Shown here in pieces: positions 22,392-31,018 of a stretch of DNA of 64,000 nt (its first letter is position 1; the number at the start of each line of letters is the position of its first letter). The stretch lies in assembly GCA_963719465.1 (NCBI GenBank), contig OY970386.1:1364001-1428000 (forward strand). Reading direction: 5' to 3'. The notes under the pieces were generated by a model, which made no database searches, was not told the DNA's origin, and saw only the letters and a list, made by a program, of their open reading frames with translations. The position numbers and the translations under genes were made by a program. Source of the stretch: JALHUB01 sp963719465 (GTDB lineage Bacteria; Chloroflexota; Dehalococcoidia; DSTF01; JALHUB01).

Positions 22392-23099
22392 ATGTTTGCT
22401 TTGGTTCTGGCGGGAGGGAAAGGCGAACGACTCCGTCCCCTGACCGCGGACCGCCCCAAGCCGATGGTCCTCCTCAACGAGAAGCCTATCCTGCAGCATC
22501 ACCTGGAGTGGCTTGCCGGAAACGGCGTCACGGATGCTATCCTGCTTTGCGGCTACAAGCACGAGGCTATCCAGCGCCACTTCGGCGACGGGAGCGCCCT
22601 CGGACTGCGCATCTCTTACTCGATTGAGGACTCGCCGCTGGGTCGCGGCGGCGCCTTTCGACGTGGCTTCGAGCAGGTACCGGTGAGTGAGAAGACGGTG
22701 ATCGGCACGAACGGCGACAATATCGTCGAGCAGCCGCTGGCGCCGCTTCTGCGACGACACCGCCGGACAGGCGCCGTCGCCACGGTCATGCTCGCGCCGT
22801 TGCGCAGCCCCTACGGAATCGTCAGGCTAACGCGCGGCAGCCGCATCGCGGGCTTCGATGAGAAGCCGCTGCTGCCGCACTGGGTGAACGCCGGCGTCTA
22901 CGCGTTGGAGCGGGAGTTCTTCGCGATGCTGCCGCAGATCGGCGACCACGAGACGACGGTCTTTCCCCAGCTCGCGGCGCAGAAGAAGCTGTTCGGCTTC
23001 AAGAGCAGGGCTTACTGGAAGCCGATCGACAACGTGAAGGACGTGAACGAGGCCGCCTCACATCTTGCCGGGAAGGACGGGGACGAGAATGGCCAGTGA
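22392..23099 (+). CDS. NDP-sugar pyrophosphorylase-like nucleotidyltransferase
   Basis: A protein of 235 residues. The N-terminal signature MFALVLAGGKGERLRPLTADRPKPMVLLNEKPIL is that of sugar-1-phosphate nucleotidylyltransferases; NGDNIVEQPL holds the metal-binding Asp, and EKPLLPHWVNAGVYALER the sugar-binding part. It has no C-terminal left-handed beta-helix, so it is the short type. It overlaps the phosphomannomutase gene by 11 bases, which with the isomerase downstream points to GDP-mannose or a similar nucleotide sugar. The start ATG has GGAG-type sequence 10 bases upstream. Confidence 0.88.
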   Translation: MFALVLAGGKGERLRPLTADRPKPMVLLNEKPILQHHLEWLAGNGVTDAILLCGYKHEAIQRHFGDGSALGLRISYSIEDSPLGRGGAFRRGFEQVPVSEKTVIGTNGDNIVEQPLAPLLRRHRRTGAVATVMLAPLRSPYGIVRLTRGSRIAGFDEKPLLPHWVNAGVYALEREFFAMLPQIGDHETTVFPQLAAQKKLFGFKSRAYWKPIDNVKDVNEAASHLAGKDGDENGQ

Positions 23100-24549
23100 G
23101 ATCAAGTTCGGAACGGATGGCTGGCGGGCGATCATCGGCGACGACTTCACTTTCGAGAACGTGCGCGTCTGCGCCCAGAGCGTAGCGCGCTTTCTCAAGC
23201 AGAGCGGCATGGCGTCGCGCGGGCTGATCGTCGGCTACGACACGCGATTCGCTTCGGAGGACTTCGCGGCTGCGGTCGCGGAGGTTATCGCCGGCAATGG
23301 GATCAAGGCGTTCCTCTGCGACCGCGCGACGCCAACGCCAACGGTTAGCTGGGCGGTGCTGGATAAGCAGGCGGGCGGCGCGGCGATGATCACCTCCAGC
23401 CACAATCCCTGGCGCTACAACGGCTTCAAGTACAAGCCCGAATACGCCGGCAGCGCTTCGCCGGAGGTGGTGGCGCAGCTCGAGGCGCCGCTGGCGGAGA
23501 TACAGAGATCGGGCGACGTCAAGCGGATGCCGCTGGCGGAAGCGCAGGCGCAGGGGCTGGTCGAGCTGTTCGATCCGCGGCCGGCCTACATAGCGCAGCT
23601 GAAGAAGCTCATCGACCTGGAGCCGCTGCGGTCGGCCAACTTCACCGTCTGCGTCGACGCGATGTACGGCAGCGGCCAGGGGTATTTGCCGGAGCTGCTT
23701 TCCGGCGGCCGCCTGCGGGTGATCGAGCTGCACGGCGTACACAACCCGCTCTTCCCGGGGATCGGCGCGCCGGAGCCGATCGGACGCAACCTGACCGGGC
23801 TGATGGAAGCGGTGCGGCAGGAGAAGGCCGACGTGGGGCTGGCGGTCGACGGTGACGCCGACCGCTTCGGGCTGGTGGACGAGAACGGCGTCTACGTTGA
23901 CCAGCTACAGGTCTTTGGGCTGCTGACCTACTACCTGCTGGAGGCGCGCGGCGAGCGCGGGCCGATCATCAAGTCGCTGACAACGACGCGAATGGTCATG
24001 CGCCTCGGTGAGCTGTACAACGTGCCGGTCTACGAGACGGCGGTCGGCTTCAAGTACCTGGGGCCGAAGATGATCGAGACGAACGGGCTGATCGGCGGCG
24101 AGGAGAGCGGCGGCTACGCGTTCCGCGGCCACCTGCCTGAGCGCGACGGCGTCCTGGCGGCGCTGGCGATGCTCGACTTCATGGTGCGCACCGGCAAGCG
24201 CCCGTCGGAGCTGCTAGCGGAGCTTTACCGGCGCGTCGGGCCGCACTATTACGACCGAGTTGACATAAGGATGCCGGCCACGGAAAAGCAGTCGGTGCAG
24301 ACGCGGGTTGCAGCCGCCCGTCCGGAGGCGATCGCCGGGGTGAAGGTGACCGGCCAGGACGACACCGACGGCTATCGCTTCAACCTGGATAACGGCGGCT
24401 GGCTGCTGCTGCGCTTCTCCGGCACGGAGCCGCTGCTGCGCATCTACACCGAGGTGCCGGACAAGGGGCTCGTTCGAGGCCTGCTGAAGGCGGGTCGGGA
24501 GCTGGCCGGCCTGCCGGAGCAGGAGGTCGGGTTGGATGCACTGTCTTGA
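23089..24549 (+). CDS. Phosphoglucomutase/phosphomannomutase
   Basis: Converts hexose-6-phosphate to hexose-1-phosphate. The protein has 486 residues with four domains in order: the N-terminal IKFGTDGWRAI, the phosphoserine loop TSSHNPWRYNGFK (about 98-110), the metal-binding loop DGDADRFG (about 248-255), the sugar-binding loop GGEESGGY (about 332-339) and the phosphate-binding loop RFSGTEPLLRIY (about 446-457). ATG at 23089 is chosen over the frame opening at 23065 because homology starts there. It overlaps genes on both sides, so the three sugar enzymes are co-translated. Confidence 0.93.
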   Translation: MASEIKFGTDGWRAIIGDDFTFENVRVCAQSVARFLKQSGMASRGLIVGYDTRFASEDFAAAVAEVIAGNGIKAFLCDRATPTPTVSWAVLDKQAGGAAMITSSHNPWRYNGFKYKPEYAGSASPEVVAQLEAPLAEIQRSGDVKRMPLAEAQAQGLVELFDPRPAYIAQLKKLIDLEPLRSANFTVCVDAMYGSGQGYLPELLSGGRLRVIELHGVHNPLFPGIGAPEPIGRNLTGLMEAVRQEKADVGLAVDGDADRFGLVDENGVYVDQLQVFGLLTYYLLEARGERGPIIKSLTTTRMVMRLGELYNVPVYETAVGFKYLGPKMIETNGLIGGEESGGYAFRGHLPERDGVLAALAMLDFMVRTGKRPSELLAELYRRVGPHYYDRVDIRMPATEKQSVQTRVAAARPEAIAGVKVTGQDDTDGYRFNLDNGGWLLLRFSGTEPLLRIYTEVPDKGLVRGLLKAGRELAGLPEQEVGLDALS

Positions 24550-25600
24550 CGACCCGCTAACCTTCGAGCGGCTCGATCCCGAAGGCATCCGCGAGCGGAT
24601 CCGGGCGCTCCCCGAGCAGTGCCGGGACGCCTGGCGGCAGGCGGAAAGCTTCCCTTTCCCATCGGAATTCTCTGAAATCGACTCGCTGGCCGTGCTGGGC
24701 ATGGGCGGCTCGGCGATTGCCGGCGACATCGTGCGCGCGCTGGCGCTGCGCGACGGCGCGAGGGCGGTCCTGGTGCATCGCGGCTATGACCTGCCGGCCT
24801 TCGTCGGCGAGCGGACGCTTGTCGTGGCCTGCAGCTTCAGCGGTCAGACTGAGGAAACGCTTTCGGCGTTCGAGAAGGCGCTCGCGACCGGCGCGAAGAA
24901 GCTGGCGATCACGACGGGCGGCCGGCTGCTGGAGCTGGCGAAAGCGCAGCGGCTGCCGGCGTACGTGTTCCAATACGAAGGCGAGCCGCGTTCGGCGCTG
25001 GGCTGCAGCCTCATGCCGCTGCTGGTGTGCGCGTCGGCGGCCGGCGTCTTGCCCGACGAGTCGCTCGGAGTCGAAGAGGCGATCCGGTTGATGGAAGAGC
25101 TGCGGGCCGAGATCGGCGATTCCACGCCGCTGGAGAGGAACGCCGGCAAACAGCTGGCAACGCGTCTGCAGGGGAAGCTGCCGGTCATCTTCGCGGCGGA
25201 GGCGCTAACGGAAGCGGCACATCGCTGGAAGACGCAGCTCAACGAGAACAGCAAGGTGTGGGCCTTCTACGAGGAGGTCCCGGAGCTGAACCACAACGCC
25301 GTCGAAGGGTTCGGCCTGCCGCGGGCGGTTGCTGAGAATGCGCACGTCGTGTTCCTCAGCCATCCGAAGCTGAACGCGCGAAACGTGCTGCGCTACGAGG
25401 GAACGCGGGAGCTGCTGGCCGCGGCGGGCGTTTCGAGCGAGGTCGTCGAAGCGCGGGGCCAAAGCGAGCTGGCGCGGGTGCTGACGGCGGTCTACTTTGG
25501 GGACTGGGTCAGCTTCTATCTGGCGATGCTGAACGGCGTGCATCCGGCGCCGATGCCGGCGATCGACAGGATGAAGCGGGCGCTGGCGGAAGCGAACTAG
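24536..25600 (+). CDS. Bifunctional phosphoglucose/phosphomannose isomerase (SIS domain)
   Basis: Interconverts fructose-6-phosphate with glucose-6- and mannose-6-phosphate. The protein has 354 residues. The first SIS domain has AVLGMGGSAIAGDIV and ACSFSGQTEETLSAFE, the latter binding the sugar phosphate; the active-site Glu and His are in NENSKVWAFYEEVPELNHNAVEGF (about 237-260), and the C-terminal LNGVHPAPMPAIDRMKRAL is characteristic of the archaeal/actinobacterial/chloroflexal bifunctional class. It overlaps the mutase gene by 14 bases. Confidence 0.9.
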   Translation: MHCLDDPLTFERLDPEGIRERIRALPEQCRDAWRQAESFPFPSEFSEIDSLAVLGMGGSAIAGDIVRALALRDGARAVLVHRGYDLPAFVGERTLVVACSFSGQTEETLSAFEKALATGAKKLAITTGGRLLELAKAQRLPAYVFQYEGEPRSALGCSLMPLLVCASAAGVLPDESLGVEEAIRLMEELRAEIGDSTPLERNAGKQLATRLQGKLPVIFAAEALTEAAHRWKTQLNENSKVWAFYEEVPELNHNAVEGFGLPRAVAENAHVVFLSHPKLNARNVLRYEGTRELLAAAGVSSEVVEARGQSELARVLTAVYFGDWVSFYLAMLNGVHPAPMPAIDRMKRALAEAN

Positions 25601-25646
25601 GGCGAGCTTCGAAGACCAGCGCGGGCGCAAGCGGCTTTGAAGGGAG

Positions 25647-25669
25647 AGGGCGGGCAAGATGCCCGCCCT
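25647..25669. terminator. Inverted repeat between convergent genes
   Basis: AGGGCGGGCA (25647-25656) and its exact complement (25660-25669) around a 3-base loop. It lies midway between the ends of the isomerase gene and rpsI and could stop both transcripts, though neither side has a clear T-run. Confidence 0.5.
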
Positions 25670-25691
25670 ACGCGTTCGAATCGTCGGATGA

Positions 25692-26084
25692 TTAGCGCTT
25701 GGTGTACTGAGGCGCTTTGCGGGCCCGCTTGAGGCCGTACTTCTTGCGCTCTTTGACGCGGGCGTCGCGAGTGAGCAAGCCGTTATCTCGCAGCGGCTTC
25801 TTCAGCTTCTCGTCCATCGCGACCAGGGCGCGGGCAATGCCGTGAGCCACCGCGCCAGCCCAGGCGCTGATGCCGCCGCCTTCGACCTTCACCTGCGCGT
25901 TGAACTTGTCCGTTTGCGCGCTCACCAGCAGCGGTCTCAGGACGAGGCTCTGATGGGCGGGCCGGTTGAAGACCTCTTCCATCGGCTTGCCGTTGATTAT
26001 GATGGCGCCGCCTCCAGGGTAGAGGCGCACGCGCGCGACGGCTGTCTTCCTGCGACCGGTCCCGGCATAGTATTGCTGGTTCAA
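25692..26084 (-). CDS. rpsI: 30S ribosomal protein S9
   Basis: A protein of 130 residues, full length. It shows YAGTGRRKTAVARVRLYPG at the start, the central GGGISAWAGAVAHGIARAL and the conserved basic C-terminus GLKRARKAPQYTKR whose final Lys-Arg reaches the P-site tRNA. It overlaps rplM by 4 bases and is the last gene of the ribosomal superoperon. Confidence 0.97.
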   Translation of the reverse strand: MNQQYYAGTGRRKTAVARVRLYPGGGAIIINGKPMEEVFNRPAHQSLVLRPLLVSAQTDKFNAQVKVEGGGISAWAGAVAHGIARALVAMDEKLKKPLRDNGLLTRDARVKERKKYGLKRARKAPQYTKR

Positions 26085-26803
26085 CTCGAACTCTCCTCCT
26101 GCGGGGCGTCGCCGGCGTCTAACGTCTCGGCCTCCGGCGCTGCCTCAGGCTCTTCGGCGGTCGTTGCTTCTGCCGCCTCCTCGACCGCGGCCTCCGGTGA
26201 GGCTTCGGCCGGCTCTTCCGCGACGGCTTCGGGCGCCGCTTCGGCTACGGCTTCCTGGGGGGCCTCTGCCGGCTCTTCGACGACCGGCGGCGTCTCCTCG
26301 ACGGGCGCTTCTACGACGGCCGCTGCCGCTTTCGCCTTCTTCTCCGGCGGGGCTACGGCCGCGGCCTCGCGCGGCTTCTTCGGCGCGCCGCCCGTCTGCG
26401 CGGTATGCGGATGCTCCGGTCCCACGTAGACGTGCAGATGGCCGCGCAGCTTGGCGCCCAGGCGGTTGTGCGGAAGCATGCCTCGCACGGCGTGCTCGAT
26501 GACCCGCGTCGGGTGCTTCGCCATCATCTTCTCGAGCGTTATCTCTCGCAGTCCGCCCGGGTACTGGGTGTGATGGCGATAAAGCTTCTGACGCATCTTG
26601 TTGTTGCCGCTGATGTGCACCTTCTCCGCGTTGACGACGACCACGAAGTCACGCATGTCCATGTGCGGTGTGAACTGCGGGCGGTGCTTGCCGCGGAGCA
26701 ATGACGCGACGCGCGCCGCCAGCCGGCCAAGCGGCTGCTCGGCGGCGTCAACGACGTGCCACTGCGGTGTTATTTCCTTTGCTTTTGCGCTATACGTTTT
26801 CAT
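26081..26803 (-). CDS. rplM: 50S ribosomal protein L13 with a long acidic C-terminal extension
   Basis: The first 140 or so residues are standard L13 (KTYSAKAKEITPQWHVVDA, PLGRLAARVASLLRGK, VRGMLPHNRLGAKL). A further 100 residues follow, made almost only of Ala, Glu, Pro and Val with a short Lys patch (PEKKAKAAAA) first and an acidic stretch afterwards, ending EESSS. L13 is normally 142-150 residues. The tail has no predicted fold and is coded in the same frame up to the rpsI overlap, so it is not an annotation artefact. It overlaps the end of truA by 14 bases. Confidence 0.95.
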   Translation of the reverse strand: MKTYSAKAKEITPQWHVVDAAEQPLGRLAARVASLLRGKHRPQFTPHMDMRDFVVVVNAEKVHISGNNKMRQKLYRHHTQYPGGLREITLEKMMAKHPTRVIEHAVRGMLPHNRLGAKLRGHLHVYVGPEHPHTAQTGGAPKKPREAAAVAPPEKKAKAAAAVVEAPVEETPPVVEEPAEAPQEAVAEAAPEAVAEEPAEASPEAAVEEAAEATTAEEPEAAPEAETLDAGDAPQEESSS

Positions 26804-27602
26804 CTATATCCATCTCTTCGCCGAAATCCAGGTCCCGGTAGCTCACGCGCATCAGGCAAAGCCCCTGCGGCGGCGCCGCGGGCCCGGCCGTCGAAGGCTT
26901 CGCCTCTTGGAGCTGTCGCAGCAGGCCCTCCGGCGACTGTCTGCCCTGTCCGACCTCCACGAGCGCTCCGACCGTCCTTCGCACCTGATGCGGCAGAAAG
27001 GCGTCCGCCTCGGCGTCAAACACGAGCAGGCGTCCTTCGCGCCGAACCTCCAGCCGGCGGAGCGCCCGAACGCTGGTCGAGCGCGCGTTCTCCAGCTTGC
27101 CGGCGAAGGCGGCGAAATCGTGTCTGCCGGTGAGCGCTGCCGCCGCCTCACGCATCGCCGTCTCGTCCAGCGGCTCCTTCACGTGCCAGGAGCGCCGTCG
27201 CCACAATGGCGAGCGGGCGCGGCCGCGGTAGACCAAGTAGCGATACCAGCGATTCCAGGCGCGTCGTCGAACGTCGTAGTCGCCGGTGACGATGCGGGCC
27301 GCGCGAACGGCGATATCGTCCGGCAGCCAGTAATTCAGGCCGTCGACGAACACCGCTTCGTCAAAGCGACGCTCGGTCAGGAACGACGCCACCTGGCCGC
27401 GGGCGTGAACGCCGGCATCGGTGCGTCCGGCGAAGGCGACGCGGGCAGCATTGCCGGTGAGCCTCTTTATTGCCCCTTCCAGGTTGCCCTGGATGGTTGG
27501 GGCGTTCTTTTGAATCTGCGATCCGCCGTAGCGGCTGCCGTCGTACTCGAGGAGGAGGGCGATTCGCCTTGTCTCACCTCCGGCCGGCTGCTGCAACGTC
27601 AT
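26790..27602 (-). CDS. truA: tRNA pseudouridine synthase A
   Basis: Makes pseudouridine 38-40 in the anticodon arm. The protein has 270 residues. LLLEYDGSRYGGSQIQ is the N-terminal strand, the catalytic Asp is in AFAGRTDAGVHARGQVA (about 54-70), and the C-terminal DAFLPHQVRRTVGALVEVG is conserved. The sequence continues RQSPEGLLRQLQEAKPSTAGPAAPPQGLCLMRV, as expected. It lies between rplQ (24 bases away) and rplM, an order common in Gram-positive lineages. Confidence 0.96.
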   Translation of the reverse strand: MTLQQPAGGETRRIALLLEYDGSRYGGSQIQKNAPTIQGNLEGAIKRLTGNAARVAFAGRTDAGVHARGQVASFLTERRFDEAVFVDGLNYWLPDDIAVRAARIVTGDYDVRRRAWNRWYRYLVYRGRARSPLWRRRSWHVKEPLDETAMREAAAALTGRHDFAAFAGKLENARSTSVRALRRLEVRREGRLLVFDAEADAFLPHQVRRTVGALVEVGQGRQSPEGLLRQLQEAKPSTAGPAAPPQGLCLMRVSYRDLDFGEEMDIDENV

Positions 27603-27626
27603 TTCATCTGATAAGTTCGTTGCCCC

Positions 27627-27977
27627 TTAGACCAGCTCCAGTTGGGCGACCTCGGCGCCGTCGCCGACGCGTCGTCCGAGCTTCACGACGCGCGTATAGC
27701 CACCGGGTCGGGTCGCGTACCGCGGCGCGATGTCGTCGAAGACCTTCTTCACGATGTCGGCGTCCGTGACGACGCGCAAGGCCTGGCGTCGGGCGTGGAC
27801 GGTGCCGTCCTTGCCGAGGGTGATTACCTTCTCGGCGATGCCACGCACTTCCTTGGCCTTGGCCTCGGTTGTGCGGATCCTTTCATAGCGAAAGAGGTCC
27901 GTGACCAGGCCACGGAACAGCGCCTGGCGTTGTGGCGTCGACCGCCGCAGCTTCCGACCGGCGACTTTGTGTCTCAT
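27627..27977 (-). CDS. rplQ: 50S ribosomal protein L17
   Basis: A protein of 116 residues: MRHKVAGRKLRRSTPQRQALFRGLVTDLF at the start, then ERIRTTEAKAKEVRGIAEKVITLGK and VTDADIVKKVFDDIAPRY. The ATG at 27977 overlaps the rpoA stop (ATGA). The same frame happens to stay open upstream through rpoA; that part is not coding in this frame beyond the rpoA N-terminus. Confidence 0.97.
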   Translation of the reverse strand: MRHKVAGRKLRRSTPQRQALFRGLVTDLFRYERIRTTEAKAKEVRGIAEKVITLGKDGTVHARRQALRVVTDADIVKKVFDDIAPRYATRPGGYTRVVKLGRRVGDGAEVAQLELV

Positions 27978-29153
27978 GACTGCTCTTCTTCGTCTTCCCC
28001 GGGCTCCGTCTTTTCGCTCTCTTCCAGTTCGGCCGCAGGGAGGTCTTCGCCCACTTTGTGAAATGCCTGAAGGAGCGCGGCGCCAAGGGCGCTGACCGGC
28101 TCGCCTTCCTCCTGCGCGACGGTCGCTGCCCCTTCCTGCTCGATCTCCTCGTAGGCCAGAGGCGCTTCCTCCTCGGGTTCCGGCTGCAGGAAGCCCATCT
28201 CGATCAACTTCGCGCGGAGCTCGTCGTACGACTTGCGTCCGAAGTTGCGGAGCGCCAGGAGGTCGTCTTCGCTCTTTTCGAGAACCTGGCCGACAGTCAT
28301 GAGGCCGCTGCGCTTGAGGCAGTTGTAGGCGCGGACGGAGAGGCTGAGCTGTTCGATTGGCGTGTTGTAGCGGTCGGGCGAGAGGGCAGCGCCGACGCCC
28401 AGGCCGCGCTCGACGATTGCCGGCTGCGGCTTGCCGATCTGGTTGTAGAGCGTGAGCTGGTCGATAAGAAGGCCGGCGGCGCGGCTGATCGCCTCGGAGC
28501 CGGTCACGGTGCCGTCGGTCCAGACTTCGAGGACCAGGCGGTCGTAGTCGGTGACCTGGCCGACGCGGGTTCTCTCGACCTGGTAGTTGACCTTGCGGAT
28601 TGGCGTGAAGATGGCGTCGACCGGGATGACGCCGATGGGCGCAGGCTCGCGCTCCGTTGCCGGCCAGTAGCCGTGCCCCTGCTCGACCGTGAACTCGACG
28701 GTCAGGTGCGCATCGGGCGAGTCGAGGGTCGCCAGGTGGAGTTCGGTGTTGACGATCTCGTAGTCGGCGGTGGCCGCGATGTCGCCAGCGGTCACTTTGC
28801 CTTCGCCCGAGGCCTCCAGGTACAGCTTGCCCGGCCTGTCGGCGAGGCCGCGGAGGCGTATCTCCTTCACCGCCAGGAGGAACTCCATCGGTATCTTCCT
28901 TGATGCCGGGGATAGTAGAGAACTCGTGCTCCACCTCTTCGAGGCGCACGGCGGTAATCGCCGCTCCGGGCAGTGAGCTGAGGAGAACGCGCCTGAGGGC
29001 GTTGCCTATGGTCGTGCCGAAGCCGGATTCGAGCGGCTCGGCGACGACGCGGGCGTACGTCTCATTCGCCTCTTCGATTTCGATTTGCGGCACCGCCAGC
29101 TGCGTGGTCGGAACGCCTTCTGTCTCGCCGTCTAAGGGTTGAGGAGATATCAA
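27974..29153 (-). CDS. rpoA: RNA polymerase alpha subunit, reading frame broken by one base
   Basis: Scaffold subunit of RNA polymerase. The N-terminal domain begins at a TTG at 29153 (LESGFGTTIGNALRRVLLSSLPGAAITAVRLEEVEHEFSTIPGIKEDT), then the frame continues nonsensically. The remainder, from EFLLAVKEIRLR through the C-terminal domain (SLSVRAYNCLKRSGLMTVGQVLE, RNFGRKSYDELRAKL), is in the next frame from an ATG at 28888 to 27974. Removing one of the two G residues at 28890-28891 restores a continuous 392-residue protein with the expected EDTMEFLL. The C-terminus carries an extra acidic 60 residues. Sequencing error, a true split with re-initiation (AAGGAAG lies upstream of the 28888 ATG) or frameshifting are the options; error is the most likely. 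Confidence 0.9.
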
Positions 29154-29174
29154 TTCTCCAGCCTCCCGCTCTCG

Positions 29175-29799
29175 CTAACGCGAGTAGTACTCAACTATGA
29201 CAAGGGGATTCGAACGGCGCGCCGGCGTCTGCCGCCTCGGGAGCGCGCAGGACGCGGCCGGTCATGGTGGCGTCGTCGCGAACCAGCCAGCTTGGCACTT
29301 CCTTGCTCTTCGCCGTCTCCTCGACCACCTTGTAGTATTCGCTCTTTTTTCCTCTGGGGCTCCAGCCGATGATGTCGTTCACCTTGACGTGGGCCGAAGG
29401 GATGCCGGTCTTGCGTCCGTTGATGACGACGTGGCCGTGGCGGACGAGCTGTCGGGCCTGGGAACGCGAGTCGGCGAGCCCAAGCCGATAGATGACGTTG
29501 TCGAGCCGCATTTCCAGCAGGCGGAGCAGGTTGTCGCCGGTCACGCCGGGCCTACGCACGGCCTCGGCGTAGTAGCGGCGGAACTGTCGCTCCAGGATGC
29601 CGTAGGTGAAGCGCGCCTTCTGCTTCTCGCGGAGTTGGACGGCGCGGTCGGAGATGCGGCGCCGTCGGGCCGTGCGGAAGCCTGGCGGCTGCGTACGGCG
29701 CTCCACGCCGCATTTCCTGTAGCACCGTTCGCCTTTCAGCATCAGCTTGTCGCCGAAGCGACGGCAGAGGCGGCACACCGGTCCTCTATATCGAGCCAT
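29175..29799 (-). CDS. rpsD: 30S ribosomal protein S4, frame broken near the C-terminus
   Basis: Begins MARYRGPVCRLCRRFGDKLMLKGERC with a four-cysteine zinc site; the S4 RNA-binding domain DNVIYRLGLADSRSQARQLVRHGHVVINGRK is intact. As read, the frame ends at 29191 with an abnormal tail. In the next frame the canonical ending LVIVEYYSR is present up to a stop at 29175. One extra G in the run 29204-29207 explains the change. Corrected length is 207 residues. It lies 22 bases before rpoA. Confidence 0.93.
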
Positions 29800-29821
29800 T
29801 TACGTTAGTCTCCTTTGCCGC

Positions 29822-30217
29822 CTAGATCCGCCTTCGTTTGGGCGGACGGCAGCCGTTGTGCGGTATCGGCGTCACGTCGCGGATGCTGAGGACGGCGAGG
29901 CCGGCGCTCTGAAGGGCGCGAATGGCCGCCTCGCGACCGCTGCCGGGTCCTTTGACGAAGACGTCCACCTGTCGCATGCCCTGGTCCATCGCCTTGCGGG
30001 CGGCCTGCTGGGCGGCCATCTGGGCGGCGTAGGGCGTGCTCTTCCGCGAGCCCTTGAAGCCGGACGTGCCGGCGCTGCTCCAGGCAACGGCGTTGCCCAT
30101 GGGGTCGGTGAGCGTTATGAGGGTATTGTTGAAGGTGGACTGGATGTAGGCTTTGCCCTTCGGGATTGATTTTCGTTCCCGACGTCTGACCCGACTCTTT
30201 GCTTTCTTTTCGGCCAC
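29822..30217 (-). CDS. rpsK: 30S ribosomal protein S11
   Basis: A protein of 131 residues. AYIQSTFNNTLITLTDPMGNAVAWSSAGTSGFKGSRKSTPYAAQ and the end IRDVTPIPHNGCRPPKRRRI are fully conserved. The Asn-Gly of HNGCRPPK is the known isoaspartate site. Spacing to rpsM is 15 bases. Confidence 0.98.
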   Translation of the reverse strand: MAEKKAKSRVRRRERKSIPKGKAYIQSTFNNTLITLTDPMGNAVAWSSAGTSGFKGSRKSTPYAAQMAAQQAARKAMDQGMRQVDVFVKGPGSGREAAIRALQSAGLAVLSIRDVTPIPHNGCRPPKRRRI

Positions 30218-30232
30218 GAGCGCTATCCTCTC

Positions 30233-30616
30233 TTACTTCTTGGCGACGGAGCGTCGCTTGCCGGCCACGGTGCGTCGCGCGCCCCGTTTGGTGCGGGCGT
30301 TGGTGCGCGTCCGCTGGCCGTGCACGGGCAGGCCGCGACGGTGCCGGATGCCGCGATAGCAGTTTATCTCGATCAGGTGCTGGACGTTCTGGCGGACCTC
30401 GCGCCGCAGGTCGCCTTCGACTACGTATTCGCGGTCGATGACCTCGCGGATGCGGTTGATCTCATCGTCGGTCAGGTCGCGGACGCGCACCTTGCCGTCG
30501 ATCTGCGTCTGCCCCAGGATCTTCTGGGAGCGCGTTCGGCCGATGCCGTAGATGTAGCCGAGGGCCACGCCGACCTGTTTGTCGTTGGGTATGTCGACTC
30601 CGGCGATACGTGCCAT
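30233..30616 (-). CDS. rpsM: 30S ribosomal protein S13
   Basis: A protein of 127 residues: MARIAGVDIPNDKQVGVALGYIYGIGRTRSQ, the H2TH-like DLTDDEINRIREVIDREYVVEGDLRREV, and the basic tail RGLPVHGQRTRTNARTKRGARRT that contacts P-site tRNA. It is preceded by rpmJ as in most alpha operons. Confidence 0.98.
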   Translation of the reverse strand: MARIAGVDIPNDKQVGVALGYIYGIGRTRSQKILGQTQIDGKVRVRDLTDDEINRIREVIDREYVVEGDLRREVRQNVQHLIEINCYRGIRHRRGLPVHGQRTRTNARTKRGARRTVAGKRRSVAKK

Positions 30617-30629
30617 AATTCCTCCCGGG

Positions 30630-30743
30630 TTAGCCCTGCCGCTGCTTGTGCTTGGGGTTGGGGCAGATCACCATAACGACGCCGTGGCGCCGGACGATCC
30701 GGCACTTTTCGCAGCGTACTTTTACTGATGCTCGAACTTTCAT
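30630..30743 (-). CDS. rpmJ: 50S ribosomal protein L36
   Basis: A protein of 37 residues beginning MKVRASVKVRCEKCR. It has the zinc-binding Cys-Cys-Cys-His pattern (CEKC, then CPNPKH), so it is the zinc-containing form. The ATG at 30743 is chosen from the conserved start; the frame extends further upstream without homology. Confidence 0.96.
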   Translation of the reverse strand: MKVRASVKVRCEKCRIVRRHGVVMVICPNPKHKQRQG

Positions 30744-30771
30744 TATATCCTCTTTTGCCGCCTGATTCGAC

Positions 30772-30990
30772 TCACTTGAATCGGTAGGTGATGCGGCCGC
30801 GCGACAGATCGTAGGGAGAGAGCTCAACGAGGACGCGGTCTCCCGGCAGAATTCGGATGAAGTGCAGCCTTATCTTTCCGGAGACGTGGGCGAGGACCTT
30901 GTGTCCATTCGCCAGGTCTACGCGGAACATCGCATTCGGCAAGGCTTCCCTCACCACCCCTTCTACTTCGATCGTCTCTTTCTTGGGCAT
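30772..30990 (-). CDS. infA: Translation initiation factor IF-1
   Basis: A single OB-fold protein of 72 residues: KETIEVEGVVREALPNAMFRVDLANGHKVLAHVSGKIR and the C-terminal SPYDLSRGRITYRFK. Normal length. Between map and rpmJ, as usual. Confidence 0.98.
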   Translation of the reverse strand: MPKKETIEVEGVVREALPNAMFRVDLANGHKVLAHVSGKIRLHFIRILPGDRVLVELSPYDLSRGRITYRFK

Positions 30991-31018
30991 AACCTCCTCA
31001 GACTTATTGCTTACCGTT

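Noticed and set aside
27627..29153. A single 508-residue minus-strand frame spanning rpoA and rplQ
   Set aside because: Only its first 88 or so residues (RpoA N-terminus) and its last 116 (L17) resemble proteins; the middle is the out-of-frame shadow of rpoA. It is not a fusion protein.
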